DNA of 64,000 bases, taken from assembly GCA_026874595.1 (NCBI GenBank), contig CM049306.1, forward strand, positions 88,766,642 to 88,830,641, in the 5' to 3' direction. Positions 36,029 to 46,611 of this stretch are shown in pieces (positions within the stretch are counted from its first letter, which is position 1; each line of letters starts with the position of its first letter). The position numbers were made by a program, and so were the translations under genes. This stretch comes from Sipunculus nudus (lineage: Eukaryota > Annelida > Sipuncula > Golfingiida > Sipunculidae). Below the pieces are notes generated by a model. The model saw only the letters and a list, made by a program, of their open reading frames with translations, was not told the origin of the DNA and searched no databases.

Positions 36029-38422
36029 ATGGCTTTACCACCTCAGCTCGTTGCCTTGGCTATCCTCTAATCAAGAACATTTTCGTTTGTACCTCCGTGT
36101 GATCAGCCTGACATCAGTAATCTGACGACTCCTAAATGTCACAGTTGTGAAGGAAGCTGTGGTAGAATATGGGACCAGTCATCGTTCTATGACACCAGAT
36201 GTTCCTGTGATTACCTTTGTTATTTCTACCAGAACTGCTGTTATGATTTCCCAGAGGAATGTCCAGCAGAGTTGAAGAAATATGACAGATGGAAAGCATC
36301 AATGAAACAGGGATTACCTGACCCTCCTAAATGCGTTTATATCAGAACAGGTCTCGGTAGGTCAGCACGGTTTTCACTGGTGTCTTCATGCAAAGGTGAT
36401 GAACAAGTATGTACACGTATTTCACATGATCTGACCAGCTACGTCCCCATATTTGACAAAGGAACTGGTATTAACTACATTAACCTGAAGTGTGCTTCAT
36501 GCAACGGTGTCCGTCGAACAAAAATGACCCCGTGGCGTATCAACTGTACGTGTCTTGGAGAATATAAAGATAAAGGACTGGTTCAAGTGGACCCAAGTGA
36601 GAAGGAAAAAAGGACCATGGTGCAAGAGGTTTTGAAGAGTGAATCGTTCTCTACGGCTGAATGCAACTTGGTCTTCATTCCCCAAGATGCTACTAAACAA
36701 ATACGATATTGCTACTATGATTCTATGCAGAGTATATCTGTTTGCCCAGAAACGTGTAGGAACACAGAATTAAAACAGAAATGCATTGAACCCTACACGG
36801 CATATGTACACGTTGGGAAATTGAAAACATATAAAAATCCATACTGCGCCCTATGCAATGAAAACGAGAAATTATCGAGACCCCAAAAATCACCCCAATG
36901 TGGAATCATAGAGACATTTGGTTGTTTTGGAAAGTTTGGCAGATCAATTTCATTCCCATTAACATTTGATTTCAATCTTAAAGACGGGATTAAACTCGAA
37001 AACTACAGGAGCACCAGGCCTCCATGTCCAGATGGTCATCACTGGCTCCACCATCAGTGTCGTAAGACACTGCAACCGACTTTCAATAAAGTAGAGATGC
37101 CTTCATCTTTTTGTGTAGACTCGAGACATGTGATGCAACGTCTTGAAGAGATTGTTCGCAATGTCACGATTCATGAGGTTACTGTCTCTCCAAGAAACTG
37201 TACAGGAAGATACTTATCAATTGCGATTAGAATTCCTTGGAACAACGCTGTGCAGTTTCAGCTTACTGTGCTCCAGGTTTTACGTGAACTGTTCAATGCG
37301 ACCCTTCAGGAATACGGAACTATTAAGAATTTTGATTTGTCGATAGATATCATAAACTGTACATATTTCCAGTTTCATATATCTGAAGTGCTCATTTTAG
37401 AAAATGGTACTTTGATACTTAATCGCACAGGTACGGTGATCACAGATTTTCGTTTCGTCAATGATTCTGTCTTTGTATGTCTCTCTGTAGATGAACCTCC
37501 TGATCTTGCGACCTTAACACCGCTTAATTGGTTGACATGGGTTTTAATCTTACTGTCTTTGGGTGCATTGTGCGTGCGCATTCTCTTCCACTTCCTGCTG
37601 AAGGAATTTCAAAATCCAGTAGGTCGTGCACAAACAAGTCTAGCTGTATCTATTCTTTTGGCTTTGCTCAGTTTCTTAGTGAGTAGCGTCATGCCTCTGA
37701 GGGCGACGATATTCACTTATCCAGGTTGTTATATTGCTGGTATTTTCATGCACTGGGCGTTCTTAGCCATGTTCACTTGGATGTCCGTAATATCAGTTGA
37801 CATCATGCGCATGCTCTGGCAGAGTTCAACATGTTCAATGGTTCGTTATGGACCCAGACAGTTTCTCTACCTGTCCATCCTCGCCTGGCTGACCCCGACA
37901 GTGTTAGTGATTCTGTCGATCGTGGTTAATCACACAGCGACAGATGATCGATTCCGACCGCAGTACGGCCGGAGATTTTGTTGGTTCAATCAGAGATATG
38001 CCCTCATAATCTACTTTGTGGTTCCAGTCTCTTTGTCAATTCTCATTAACATGATTATGTTCATGTTATCGGTGATTCTTTTGTGCAGGTCCAGGTCTCA
38101 GACGAGAATGGTTGAGGGCAGAGATAGTTATAATGTGGCCCTCTATCTAAAACTCTTTGTGTTTATGGGGATAACCTGGGGCTTGGGTTTAGTAACAGGG
38201 ATAGTCAGATCTGAAGTAGTAGATTATATATACGTGTTTCTGAATGCCTCACAAGGGTTCCTGTTTACCATTGGTTCACTCTGTACATCAAACATACGGA
38301 AATTAGTGAGAGAGAAAGTTTACAGAAATAGTCTAAGCACGACGGTGAGCTCGACTACTGTTTCTATGGGTAAGGGGCCCCTGGAACGTACTGCTTCGCA
38401 GTGTGAGGAAACTAGACTGTAA
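36029..38422 (+). CDS. Somatomedin-B / class B-like seven-transmembrane receptor, intronless, in-frame TAA at codon 14
   Basis: Numbering from the ATG at 36029 (context ACCATGG) gives 797 residues. Residues 1-13 (MALPPQLVALAIL) look like a signal peptide, then TAA. From 36071 the frame is open to TAA 38420-38422. Residues 40-78 hold all eight cysteines of a somatomedin-B fold (CSCDYLC and QNCCYDF). Residues 80-495 are a Cys-rich ectodomain with many N-glycosylation sites and no GPS proteolysis motif. Membrane segments: about 499-524, 536-555, 567-592, 612-634, 657-685, 705-726 (GITWGLGL, typical of class B/adhesion), 733-753 (NASQGFLF). C567 and C651 are placed for the TM3-ECL2 disulfide. The tail ends ETRL, a class I PDZ ligand. 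Expected at the plasma membrane; ligand unknown. The start is uncertain: with the TAA real, either the gene is freshly dead, or an upstream exon splices in (an acceptor-like TGTGATCAG ends at about 36109). Without splicing the first usable ATG is 36305, downstream of the SMB domain. Confidence 0.85.
36068..36070 (+). other. In-frame TAA in the signal-peptide region of the receptor
   Basis: ATG at 36029 is in frame with the whole receptor. Codons 1-13 encode a hydrophobic leader; codon 14 is TAA, then SRTFSFVPP and the ectodomain follow in the same frame. One substitution from a sense codon (for example TTA) would explain it. No other lesion is seen in the next 783 codons. Confidence 0.85.
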
Positions 38423-38965
38423 TCTTTAAGAACATTTTCTAAATAACAGACTGAAATGTGTTGCAATGTATTCAACAACTCGTAACATATCTTTTACCCA
38501 ACATGTATATGTCTACATACTTTCATTTTTTTTTTTTTTTTTTTTGTTTGGCATGTACATGTATTGTCACGGCTAGCATATATAATTACCGGCACTTTTC
38601 TTTGTAATTGCTCAGTATTCTAATTACATTTTGTTTCATACTCTCGCAAGTAGTTCCGTGCTATTCCGAAGTGCCAAAACCAAGCTGAAATATCATACGG
38701 ACAGATCTTTCACGCATGCAGTTATAGTGCACCAATGACTAGAAGTAGATTGTCAGAATCCAGAATGGATTTAAATTGTTCAAATGAATGTTAAAACTTT
38801 TCATGTATATTCACTATGATATGTACTTTAACATTATACTAACTACATGTAGTATCCCATAATTCTATACCTCCTTTTGCATGCATCCGTATCAATTGTT
38901 AAACCTTTACTCGCAAGTATTTTTTCATATATGTGTCTGTCATCTATATGTATATATAAAGTTTT
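38423..38965. other. Receptor 3' flank
   Basis: Contains a T-run (about 38527-38544) and AT-rich DNA. No canonical AATAAA is near the stop codon; the first clear one I see is 39417-39422, beyond the tail duplicate. Confidence 0.4.
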
Positions 38966-39215
38966 TTCATAATGCAGTGTTCTAGCTCCACATTTTAGGC
39001 TTTCTTATAGTTAGATATATATATACAGTAAGAGTCTAAGCAATACGACGCACTCGTCTACTGTCTCCACGGGTAATGGGCCCCTGGACCATGCTGCTCG
39101 GGACCATGAAGAAACTAGACTTAACCTTTAGGACAACTTTTCTAAATAACAGACTGAAATGTGTTGCATAAAAATGTTTTTCATAATGCAGATTAAAGCA
39201 TCCCATTTTAGCCTT

Positions 39216-39265
<50 letters not shown>

Positions 39266-39909
39266 TAATGCAATGTTTTAGCACTATATATAAAATGCAG
39301 TGTTGGAGCTAATAATGCATGTATGTATGTATATATGTATGTTTGAAATTGTATTAATTGTAAAATACTATGATTCATTTCAAATATTGAATGGCGCTAT
39401 ATAAATTATACTTTGTAATAAATTCATTATTATTCCATTAATACGTCCGACACGCCTGCAGTGTTAAACCAGCCAAGGAGTTTACATGAATGTTACTCTA
39501 CTGCTACTTAGTACACACAAGTTAGTGATCAAAAGTGCAATTTATATCAGATATATGAGTTATTATATAAACAGAAGAGTAAAAAAGGGGGTTTACCAAT
39601 ATGCGTTACAGTGTTTATACTGTACATGCCGTTGAGTGATTAAAGTATTTCCCCCAACATTTAAAACTATATCTCATAAACAGAACAAACTGATTGAAAA
39701 GTGTTTCATAGTGCTTTTGATACATGTCACTGAAATGAGAGAGCAGTGCACTTATTCCTTACATGTCAGTCGTTGTACACTTTGGACTAACTTGCTGGTA
39801 GTTTTAATACTACAAACTGTACAGAGTATTTCAGTACCATGTAAATAACCAGATGATTAGTCAAACTAACTGAACATAAATTATTTATATTTATGTATAT
39901 ATATATATA

Positions 39910-39947
<38 letters not shown>

Positions 39948-39987
39948 AAAATGCAATGTTTAAGCACTATATATATGTATGTATGTT

Positions 39988-40041
<54 letters not shown>

Positions 40042-40080
40042 GTCATAATGCAGTGTTTGAGTTACACCTATTAGTCTGTC
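38966..40080. repeat. Composite satellite: 'cataatgcagtgtt' modules alternating with TA runs
   Basis: The module 'cataatgcagtgtt..agc' recurs at about 38970, 39182, 39264, 39948 and 40045. It is often followed by 'attttaggctttctta' and then a TA run. TA runs lie at 39220-39262, 39912-39944 and 39990-40036, with a GTAT run near 39310. The fragment of receptor tail at 39029-39170 is embedded in it. Confidence 0.7.
39029..39172 (+). pseudogene. Duplicate of the receptor's C-terminal tail and 3' UTR
   Basis: Matches 38328-38472: 'agtctaagca', 'actgt.tc.a.gggtaa.ggg', 'cccctgga', 'gaaactagact', then 'ttctaaataacagactgaaa' and 'tgtgttgca' from the 3' UTR. The EETRL codons are preserved but the stop has shifted (CTT AAC instead of CTG TAA). 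No 7TM sequence precedes it. A short tandem duplication or a remnant of a deleted paralogue are both possible. Confidence 0.85.
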
Positions 40081-40081
40081 T

Positions 40082-40086
<5 letters not shown>

Positions 40087-40130
<44 letters not shown>
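40087..40130. repeat. (TA)n microsatellite
   Basis: Left flank of the miniature LTR element; with 40512-40559 it may be one original TA tract split by the insertion. Confidence 0.9.
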
Positions 40131-40134
<4 letters not shown>

Positions 40135-40507
40135 TGTTAAGGGATGACATAAAAGCGGACCGAACTGTCTCGCTAGTGAAGCTTGCTTTGCTAGCGAAGC
40201 GGTTGGTACGCCGGATTTGGGCGCCACCCACATGGGTTCGAATCCCGGATCGGCCCAATATTTTCCCCTGAACAATTTCTCCTCGTAACATAAAGGGGGC
40301 TCGTCCAACGTGACGGTAAACTTTGTGACCCAAGGATTAAGCTCACCAAAGGGTGACTCCTGAGATAATTAGTCTTGTTCTGTTAGCAGAACGCTGTTAA
40401 GAGGGAGGGATGACATAAAAGCGGCCGAACTGGTAGCGAAGCGGTTGATTCACCGGGTTCGCATCCCGGATTGGACCAATATTTTCGCCTGAACAATTTC
40501 TCTTCGT

Positions 40508-40511
<4 letters not shown>
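40135..40511 (+). mobile_element. Miniature LTR (TRIM-like) element whose LTRs carry a tRNA-like sequence
   Basis: First terminal repeat 40135-40290 (156 bp, TGTTA...TAACA). Internal segment 40291 to about 40400, starting TAAAGGGGGCTCGTCC, in which GGGGGCTCGTCC matches 12 bases of the tRNA-Pro primer-binding site. Purine run AAGAGGGAGGGA at 40399-40410, then the second terminal repeat to 40511, shortened by about 40 bp and by its first few bases. Flanks ATAT (40131-40134) and ATAT (40512-40515) are a possible 4-bp target-site duplication, though inside TA repeats. Each terminal repeat contains tRNA D-arm and T-arm sequences (separate entry). Total 377 bp, no coding capacity. LTR, PBS, PPT order fits a TRIM; a dimeric tRNA-SINE is the alternative, but it would not explain the PBS and PPT. 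Confidence 0.7.
40185..40252 (+). other. tRNA-like Pol III promoter unit inside the terminal repeat
   Basis: A-box region TAGCGAAGCGGTTGG starts at 40192 and agrees with a tRNA D arm at about 15 of 21 positions. Box B GGTTCGAATCC at 40235-40245 is a perfect match to GGTTCGANTCC. Their 43-base spacing equals that of a normal tRNA. Between them CGCC-GGATTTG-GGCG (40209-40223) can form an anticodon-like arm with a seven-base loop, though position 33 is G rather than T. The acceptor stem does not pair well. Both boxes recur at 7325-7480 (minus) and, with a 40-bp loss, at 40430-40475. Confidence 0.65.
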
Positions 40512-40555
<44 letters not shown>

Positions 40556-40559
40556 ATAT
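40512..40559. repeat. (TA)n microsatellite
   Basis: Right flank of the miniature LTR element. Confidence 0.9.
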
Positions 40560-42120
40560 GGTTAAATTCAACATTCAATTCTTTCTTCACAAGAGTTTTT
40601 AATGTTTTACTTATCATGTTTTTTTTCACAAAAGGAATCACGGATTGCTGGCTGTGTTTTTCATATACACGGTATATGAGCTAGTGCTGATAAACAAAAA
40701 AAACACGTTATCTTAAGTGGCTGGATGCATATGTGTGCAGGTTAAAAGGTGACTAGTCGCAAAACATCCTTTGAAAAAATATGGTTCGTCAGTGGTAGTA
40801 TTAATTCTTACACTGATTTGCAATGTATATATATTAATGTCTGTAAATAATCAAAATGTACCTTTTGTTTTGTTGTCTGAACTGTTTTAATCTAAGTATA
40901 CTATCTTTATGTTTCAATGTATAAACACAATTCTTCTAATTTCATTTTATTTTGTCACACATGAAGTTATGTCTCTTACCAGATATGTCAGGTATTGGGC
41001 TTGCTATCAGCACACGATTTTACTGGAACATTGATCATTACACTTTGTATACAATATTTTATCATTTCATCACTGACAATCAATGTTGCGTTATGATGGC
41101 AGGCCATAGAAAAACCTGCGTTTACCTGTCGTGAGAAAATTTAATGACCCGGATAATTAATTACGTAATATGAGTATATATAATATATATGATAGTTTAT
41201 TGATGTACAAGAAAACATGGTAGAGCGGTGGAGAATTTGACAATGGTACAATTTAGCTCCAGATTAAAGGAATGTTTTACTCTTTTATCATGAATGTTTA
41301 GGCCGGGGGGGGGGGGGGGGGGGTCTCCGAATCCCCTGTTAATTTATATTTGAAAAATTGAATACCAGAATTTGTTTTCTTAATTTGTTTCTTAAGATAT
41401 CCAATATTAGATAAAAACAAACCATCCTGTTAAGATAATTCTATTGAAACACGTCATTTTTTTAATTGGAAAACACGTCAACTGGAACCTATTCCACTGG
41501 AGATCATCAAACTGATAACGGGCAACTGGGGCCCATGCAGTTGGCTTATAATCGCAGCAGGATTATAGCGTGCCTTTAAATAGATAAAATACATGTAGTT
41601 AAAATTGACAGATTATCTTCCTTTGCCTGCAACAAATTCATTGTCGTTGAGGTTGTGTGTGTCTTTATGGTTGGTCTGGCACATGACACAAAGCTCTTTA
41701 AACAAAGTCTCAGCAGGCATTGTCTTTAACATAAATTCAAATTAGAAGTAGTCAGAAACCACAAACATCCGCCAGGATTCCCAATTAGCTGTACTGGGTA
41801 CACACGGTTCAACCATTCACATCACAGGTCAACTTTAGAACAAAGCCATCCCCTAATACCAACGAATAGCTTTATTTTAATCAAATGGCTGTTTGCCAAA
41901 ATGAAATAGAATCTTTTTAATATAATCACGTTATATTTGGTTGTTGAGATTACCTACAACATTTTTGTGCGTGAAGTTGCTAACGGACAACCCAGCTAAC
42001 CAAGGTTGAAATATAACACATCTCGCCACTTGAAGGAGGTGTATGTTTTCATTATATAAGTTGTTTAAGAAATACAGGGAGTTTGCTAAATAGCTATACG
42101 TTATTGTCTCTATCAGGAGT
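40560..42120. other. No gene recognised; G19 tract
   Basis: Poly-G at 41305-41323 followed by 'tctccgaatcccctgttaat', reminiscent of the G-run inside the MITE-like repeat at 2213. Otherwise featureless. Confidence 0.5.
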
Positions 42121-42184
42121 GTATGCGTTCATTCCCGTTCGTGTGTGTGTGTTTGTGTGTGTTTTTTATTCACAACATAATTCA

Positions 42185-42425
42185 CACGATTATGGACGGA
42201 ATCTCGTGTAATTTCCAAGGCATTTCTTGAATGAACCAAGGAAGAATTGATTAGGTTTTGGTGTGGGTCCGGCACTTGATCCGTATTCAGGAACGTCATC
42301 AAGGAATATTCGTTAAAGTACAGCCGTGCACCGGTAATTTGGCCCGAATAACTGATTGCAAATACGGTTTTGGGACCTTCCCACAATAGGGACCCCAACG
42401 CGGCGGAGGATTCCATTCCTTAAAA
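42185..42425 (-). mobile_element. Interspersed repeat, family of 8395-8690 (minus copy)
   Basis: Reverse complement shows 'cctccgccgcg', 'ttggggtccctattgtggga', 'ggtcccaaaa', 'ttattcgggcc', 'gatgacgttcctga', 'cggatcaagtgccgga', 'cccacaccaaaacctaatc', 'aattcttccttgg', 'cacgagattccgtcca'. The cctccgcc start links this family to the TIR repeats at 9945 and 26578. A GT-rich tract (42140-42165) adjoins its 3' end. Confidence 0.65.
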
Positions 42426-42429
42426 TGTA

Positions 42430-43335
42430 CATATATAGCTTTATGTTTAATATTGAATGGTCTTTTTTAGTGAAGTTTTTCGCTATTCTACTTTTTATCA
42501 AAGCGTAATTATCTATATTCTTGTGTGTTTATCAAAACTCAGGTCTCTGACTAAAAATGTTTATGTATATACAACATCGGCATTTGAAATTTCAAAAGAG
42601 GTAAGCCACACCCTTCCGCAAGGGGCTGTTTCAACTCAAAACGAAAACAGAAACAATTGATTTCTGAGGTATCACCAAGATTACAGTGATTTAACACTAA
42701 GTATTCTGAAGGATATGTTGTTAAAAATTATGCATCTTCGAAGCAGGGTAAGAAAACCAGTATGGATTCCTCCTTGAGGTGGTAGGATCTGTAGTCACCT
42801 CAAAATTGGTAAGCTAAAGTTTAGGGTTGGCATGTAGGTAATTTGACTCCAATGTGTGGTTAACTTGTTTTGGGTTCGGTTTATTCATAGGTCCATACAA
42901 ACATGTGATACAACAAAGAGTTTACTCTTTGAACTTTAGTTCAGACTCGTGATGCTGCGTCATGTGGTTTAGCAGATCGAACGGGTGATCTGACTTCCTG
43001 GATTCAAACAGAGGAGAATTTCATCGGTGTTTCCTCATGGCGTAAAAAGCACTGTTATATCAAGGCACATGACTGATCTATTGATGAGATACTAACTTTA
43101 ATCTAAAAAAGAAATCCGATATGGGGACGCAAACCGAGTGGGGAACCATAATATGAAATCTTGTGTTACCTTTTCTGTTGAACCTTGAAAAAATAGTACC
43201 AAATATTGTCGTGCATCCTAAATACAGGTAAACACAGGTGGCAGTTTATATATACATAAACCAGTCTCAAGACTAAGCTTACTTTAAAATGTTGAGCCGA
43301 GAGGTAAATTTAAACTTGTCTTATGCCTAGCTATC
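42430..43335. other. No gene recognised
   Basis: At about 42950-43015 a 'gtggtttagcagatcgaacg' and 'gattcaaac' pair gives a faint tRNA-derived look, too weak to call. Confidence 0.5.
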
Positions 43336-43339
43336 ATAT

Positions 43340-43965
43340 ACGCCGGGCGCCGTACAGTATTTTTCAACCTGGCGGTTTGCTGTTGGTTTTCGAGACCTTT
43401 TTTTTATCCCACGTTTTTAGCACTCACATAATCTACGGCGACCGTACGGTGACATTCGACACTTGGTTGGTAATGGGGCCGTCCGAGAACCTTTAAGCTT
43501 GTATTCCTACGGTTTCAAAAACCGAACGGTGATTTACGGTGTGCGGTGACCGCAGCGGGTTGTGACCGAGGCTTCAGTCACATTACCGGTCGAGCTCCGA
43601 TAGATTTTTAAAATCGGCCGAACAGCGAGCTCCTGGCCCATTTTAAAATCCGGCCGACATCCATCGATTTTTATAGATTGTAGTCACATTAGTATTGAGG
43701 CCCGGCCGAGTCGAAAGATTATTTCTGCACCTGAAATGTGAAGTAGCCCGATCGATGGAAGTAGCCCAATCGTTGGAAGCACGTCCGAGCCTCCTCCGAA
43801 CATCGTTCGGAACTCGTCCGACGCTCTAGGTCGACCGAGGCTCCTCAGGGCCTAAAAAATGCGCGGACTTCGGACGATCCCAAAGAACAGGGGTGTTCGC
43901 TTTGGGCCCCGGCGATGCCCCTACCGAGCAAAACTTTCGCCTAATTTCCAGTGAGTCCTCGTCGC
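43340..43965. repeat. GC- and CpG-rich repeat block with self-complementary segments
   Basis: Much higher GC than its surroundings. Contains 'cagtcacatta' at 43577 and 'tagtcacatta' at 43681, each followed by a (c/g)(c/g)(g/t)..gag stretch, and CGATAGATTTTTAAAATCGG and 'cgatttttatagattg' as partial hairpins. 'cgtccga', 'cggccga' and 'gaacatcgttcgga' add further short palindromes. No open frame of note. Looks like part of a GC-rich DNA-element-derived repeat. Confidence 0.5.
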
Positions 43966-45248
43966 TCTTTGGCGCGGAGTTAAAGAATACGAATAAGAAT
44001 ACTGTCCGACGAGGCAGGTTTTTTATACATTATGATACAACATGGAGTTACGATCGGTGCCCTTTTAGCTGACGACAAGACGGACGGACGAAAAGAAGCT
44101 CTTATTTATCTGATCCCTGAATACTCAGTAAACTTTGGATATCTGAAAAGCTTAATCCCTGAGTAAAAACCAAAGTCGAACTGTATCCTGCAGTGTGAAA
44201 CAATTTATATGCCTGGAAGAAGACCTGAAAACGTGCACTTGGTCTCTTTTCTTTACATTGAAAATGAGACTATGCTGTCTGATATTAATTTGCGTTTATT
44301 AATAGGGTAAAAATTTGTTTTCTCGTTGAAATAAACATATAGTGAGCGTTTCTACCGGTGAGGAGGGGGCTTATAGGGGTTGACGAGTTTTTATTTATAA
44401 ATATATTTATATAGTGTTCTCTTGCCAATCCAGTAATAAGCTCAGTCAGTTTGACAACGGTCTGTGTTCGATCTTAAAGGGGCCTATTCCGATGTCTGAC
44501 GTCAATAAACTAAAGATAATCACTTGAACCTTTTATAAAAAAAAAGAGGCCACAAAACGCCGATCCCACAGTATATAGATAAACATGTTCATAAGATGCG
44601 GCCGGGGGGGGGGGGGGGGGGTTGGTGCGCCAATATAATCGAAACACATTCAACAAGTATACATCTGCGGGCAGGTCAGACGACCTAGAAATTTGCACAT
44701 GGCCTTTTGTTACTGCTGACCTTTCAACGTCTGCACATATGCACAGTAACCACCTTCGGTGACAAGGTTTTTCTGTTTGTCGACAAATAGTACATGTACC
44801 GTGAATACGCTAAGAGTCTGCAGATAAACACCCGTCACAGGGGTGCGATAAATACCTTTCTTTAGCGGAATTACCTACAGTTCATGAATACTTATAAAAA
44901 GTAAGCCAGAAATCACATGAAATCTGCAGAAATGGAAAGTGAATAGCTGCTGTAATGTCCGCACCATGCGTAGGTTACCCATTTTTGTCAGTCATATAAA
45001 AACTCTAGCTGTAGTAAAAGACTCATCATAGAAAATACAAATGTTTATAAATGCAAAAGTATAGAGTAATATGAAATTTTATATCAAATACATACATTAC
45101 AACTAAGAAAAAAAGCTTCAGATGGATGACATATAATACATTGTCTTGTAGTATACATATACAACATATGTACCTGCATCTACCTATGTTACAGTAGACT
45201 GGCCCAGCCTGGGCGCTTTTATCGTGGCTACATGCGTCAACTGTAGGT
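43966..45248. other. No gene recognised; G18 tract and 'gacggacgg' remnant
   Basis: 'agctgacgacaagacggacg' at about 44068-44090 resembles the tail of a tandem-core element. Poly-G at 44604-44621. No coding evidence. Confidence 0.5.
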
Positions 45249-45255
45249 CTACTTT

Positions 45256-45289
45256 AGCTGAGCGTCATGGCCCAGGGACCACTCGCTTT
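45256..45289 (+). mobile_element. Isolated terminal motif shared with the 54.7-56.2 kb element
   Basis: 'agctgagcgtcatggccca' plus 'gggaccactcgcttt' matches the terminus at 56175-56207 ('agctgagcgtcatgaccca', 'tgggtcacttgttt'), with a weakened terminal hairpin. Probably the end of a truncated copy of the same family. Confidence 0.6.
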
Positions 45290-45774
45290 ATCAGTAGAAT
45301 CATCATTCATTATACAAGTGAGGGTGCGGAAGGACACAAGGGTTAGGTGTCAACAGAAACGACAGGCGAACGGAGGAAGGAGGACGCTGGCTCGTTGCGA
45401 GTGTTGATGGAAAATACTGACAGGTCTGACCGTACTTTTACGCTTAAGGCCAAAAAAAGGTATGGTTCTCAGGGTTTTTTTTCAGAAATCAATGTGGGCG
45501 GGTGGTATTTTGTATATTTTATTTCCCTTTTTTGGCATGTTTCGATATAAAAAATGTCATATGATCAGGGAAAGGCATTAAAATGACAATTTGTTTTGCT
45601 TAACAGGTAAAAGCACTACTTAAATTGTATTACTTATCTTCTTGAAAGATAAAAATCAAAATTAAAATGTTTTTATGCGAGGGCTTAAAATTGACGCGGG
45701 CGGTGCCTTGGACCATACCTTTTATTTTGTATTATTATTATTATTTTTTTTTTTTGGCCTTTTAGTTTTCTATT

Positions 45775-46611
45775 TCGTCGTCAGGGGGCAGCAGAAGTGC
45801 TTGACATCATGCACCGTAGCAGCAACACGATACAGCTGAAATTTCCAAGAAATGAAATCTCTGTCGACTGTAACCCTATAGGTTTATGACAACCCATTAA
45901 TCGTACAAGCAGGAGAGATGAGCAACACCAGTATAAATTGAAATGCATACTTTATTTATTTAATGAAAGTGACAGTATTATAAAGGAGAGCACCTGTAAC
46001 TCACATCATATGCTTTGTTTGAATTTTACTGAAGATTTATATTAGGTCAAATTTCAGAATATCATATAAAGATTTAGATGAAAAATCATCACGTACACAA
46101 TAAATGATATATATATATACACATACATATATGTGTGTGTGTGTGTTTGTTTATAAAAAAAGTTGTCCCAACTTTGATTACCCTCCCACTCCGAGTCATC
46201 CCCCCCCCCCGACCTTGAAGATAAATTGACAACAATGTATAAAATCTTGCCCTATCTTAAGTAATCATTGATCTCAAGGGTGCACATGCACCGCCGCTTT
46301 ATAATAGAACTTACATGGCGAATTTCGAAAAAAAAGCCTAGCGCAGTGTTGAAGTGATATTGATAAATGTACGTATGCAAAAAGGTTTTTACTCATTTGT
46401 TTTAAAGGAATGAGGTCAAAGTGACTTAGTTTTAAGTTTGTAATGAGTACTTCGCCAGTGGAGCTTTAAAAATGTCTTTATGTAGGAGATCATATAATGC
46501 TTTTAATCAACAGTTATATCATGATTTTTGTTTTAAACAAGCATCATTGCTAATTTCACTAATATAACATTGAAGAAGCTGGTAAAAGATCACTATATTA
46601 TGAGTAGATGT
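45775..46611 (+). repeat. Diverged duplicated block, copy 2 (with 30100-31070)
   Basis: Same ordered landmarks as copy 1. A (TA)/(GT) stretch (46108-46148) and a C11 run (46200-46210) are specific to this copy. It is interrupted at 46612 by an LTR. Confidence 0.65.
46608..46611. repeat. 4-bp target-site duplication of solo LTR
   Basis: ATGT, repeated exactly at 47425-47428. Confidence 0.85.

Noticed and set aside
36497-37581. Short open frames on the opposite strand or other frames of the receptor
   Set aside because: Shadows of the 797-codon receptor frame.
40043-40333. Minus-strand open frames with long Tyr-Ile runs
   Set aside because: The runs are translated TA microsatellite and the rest is the LTR.
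40135-40511. Functional tRNA gene
   Set aside because: The acceptor stem does not pair, position 33 is not T, and there is no immediate T-run terminator; it is a tRNA-like part of a mobile element.
42945-43020. Possible tRNA-derived SINE head
   Set aside because: Boxes too degenerate and no tail or second copy in the window.
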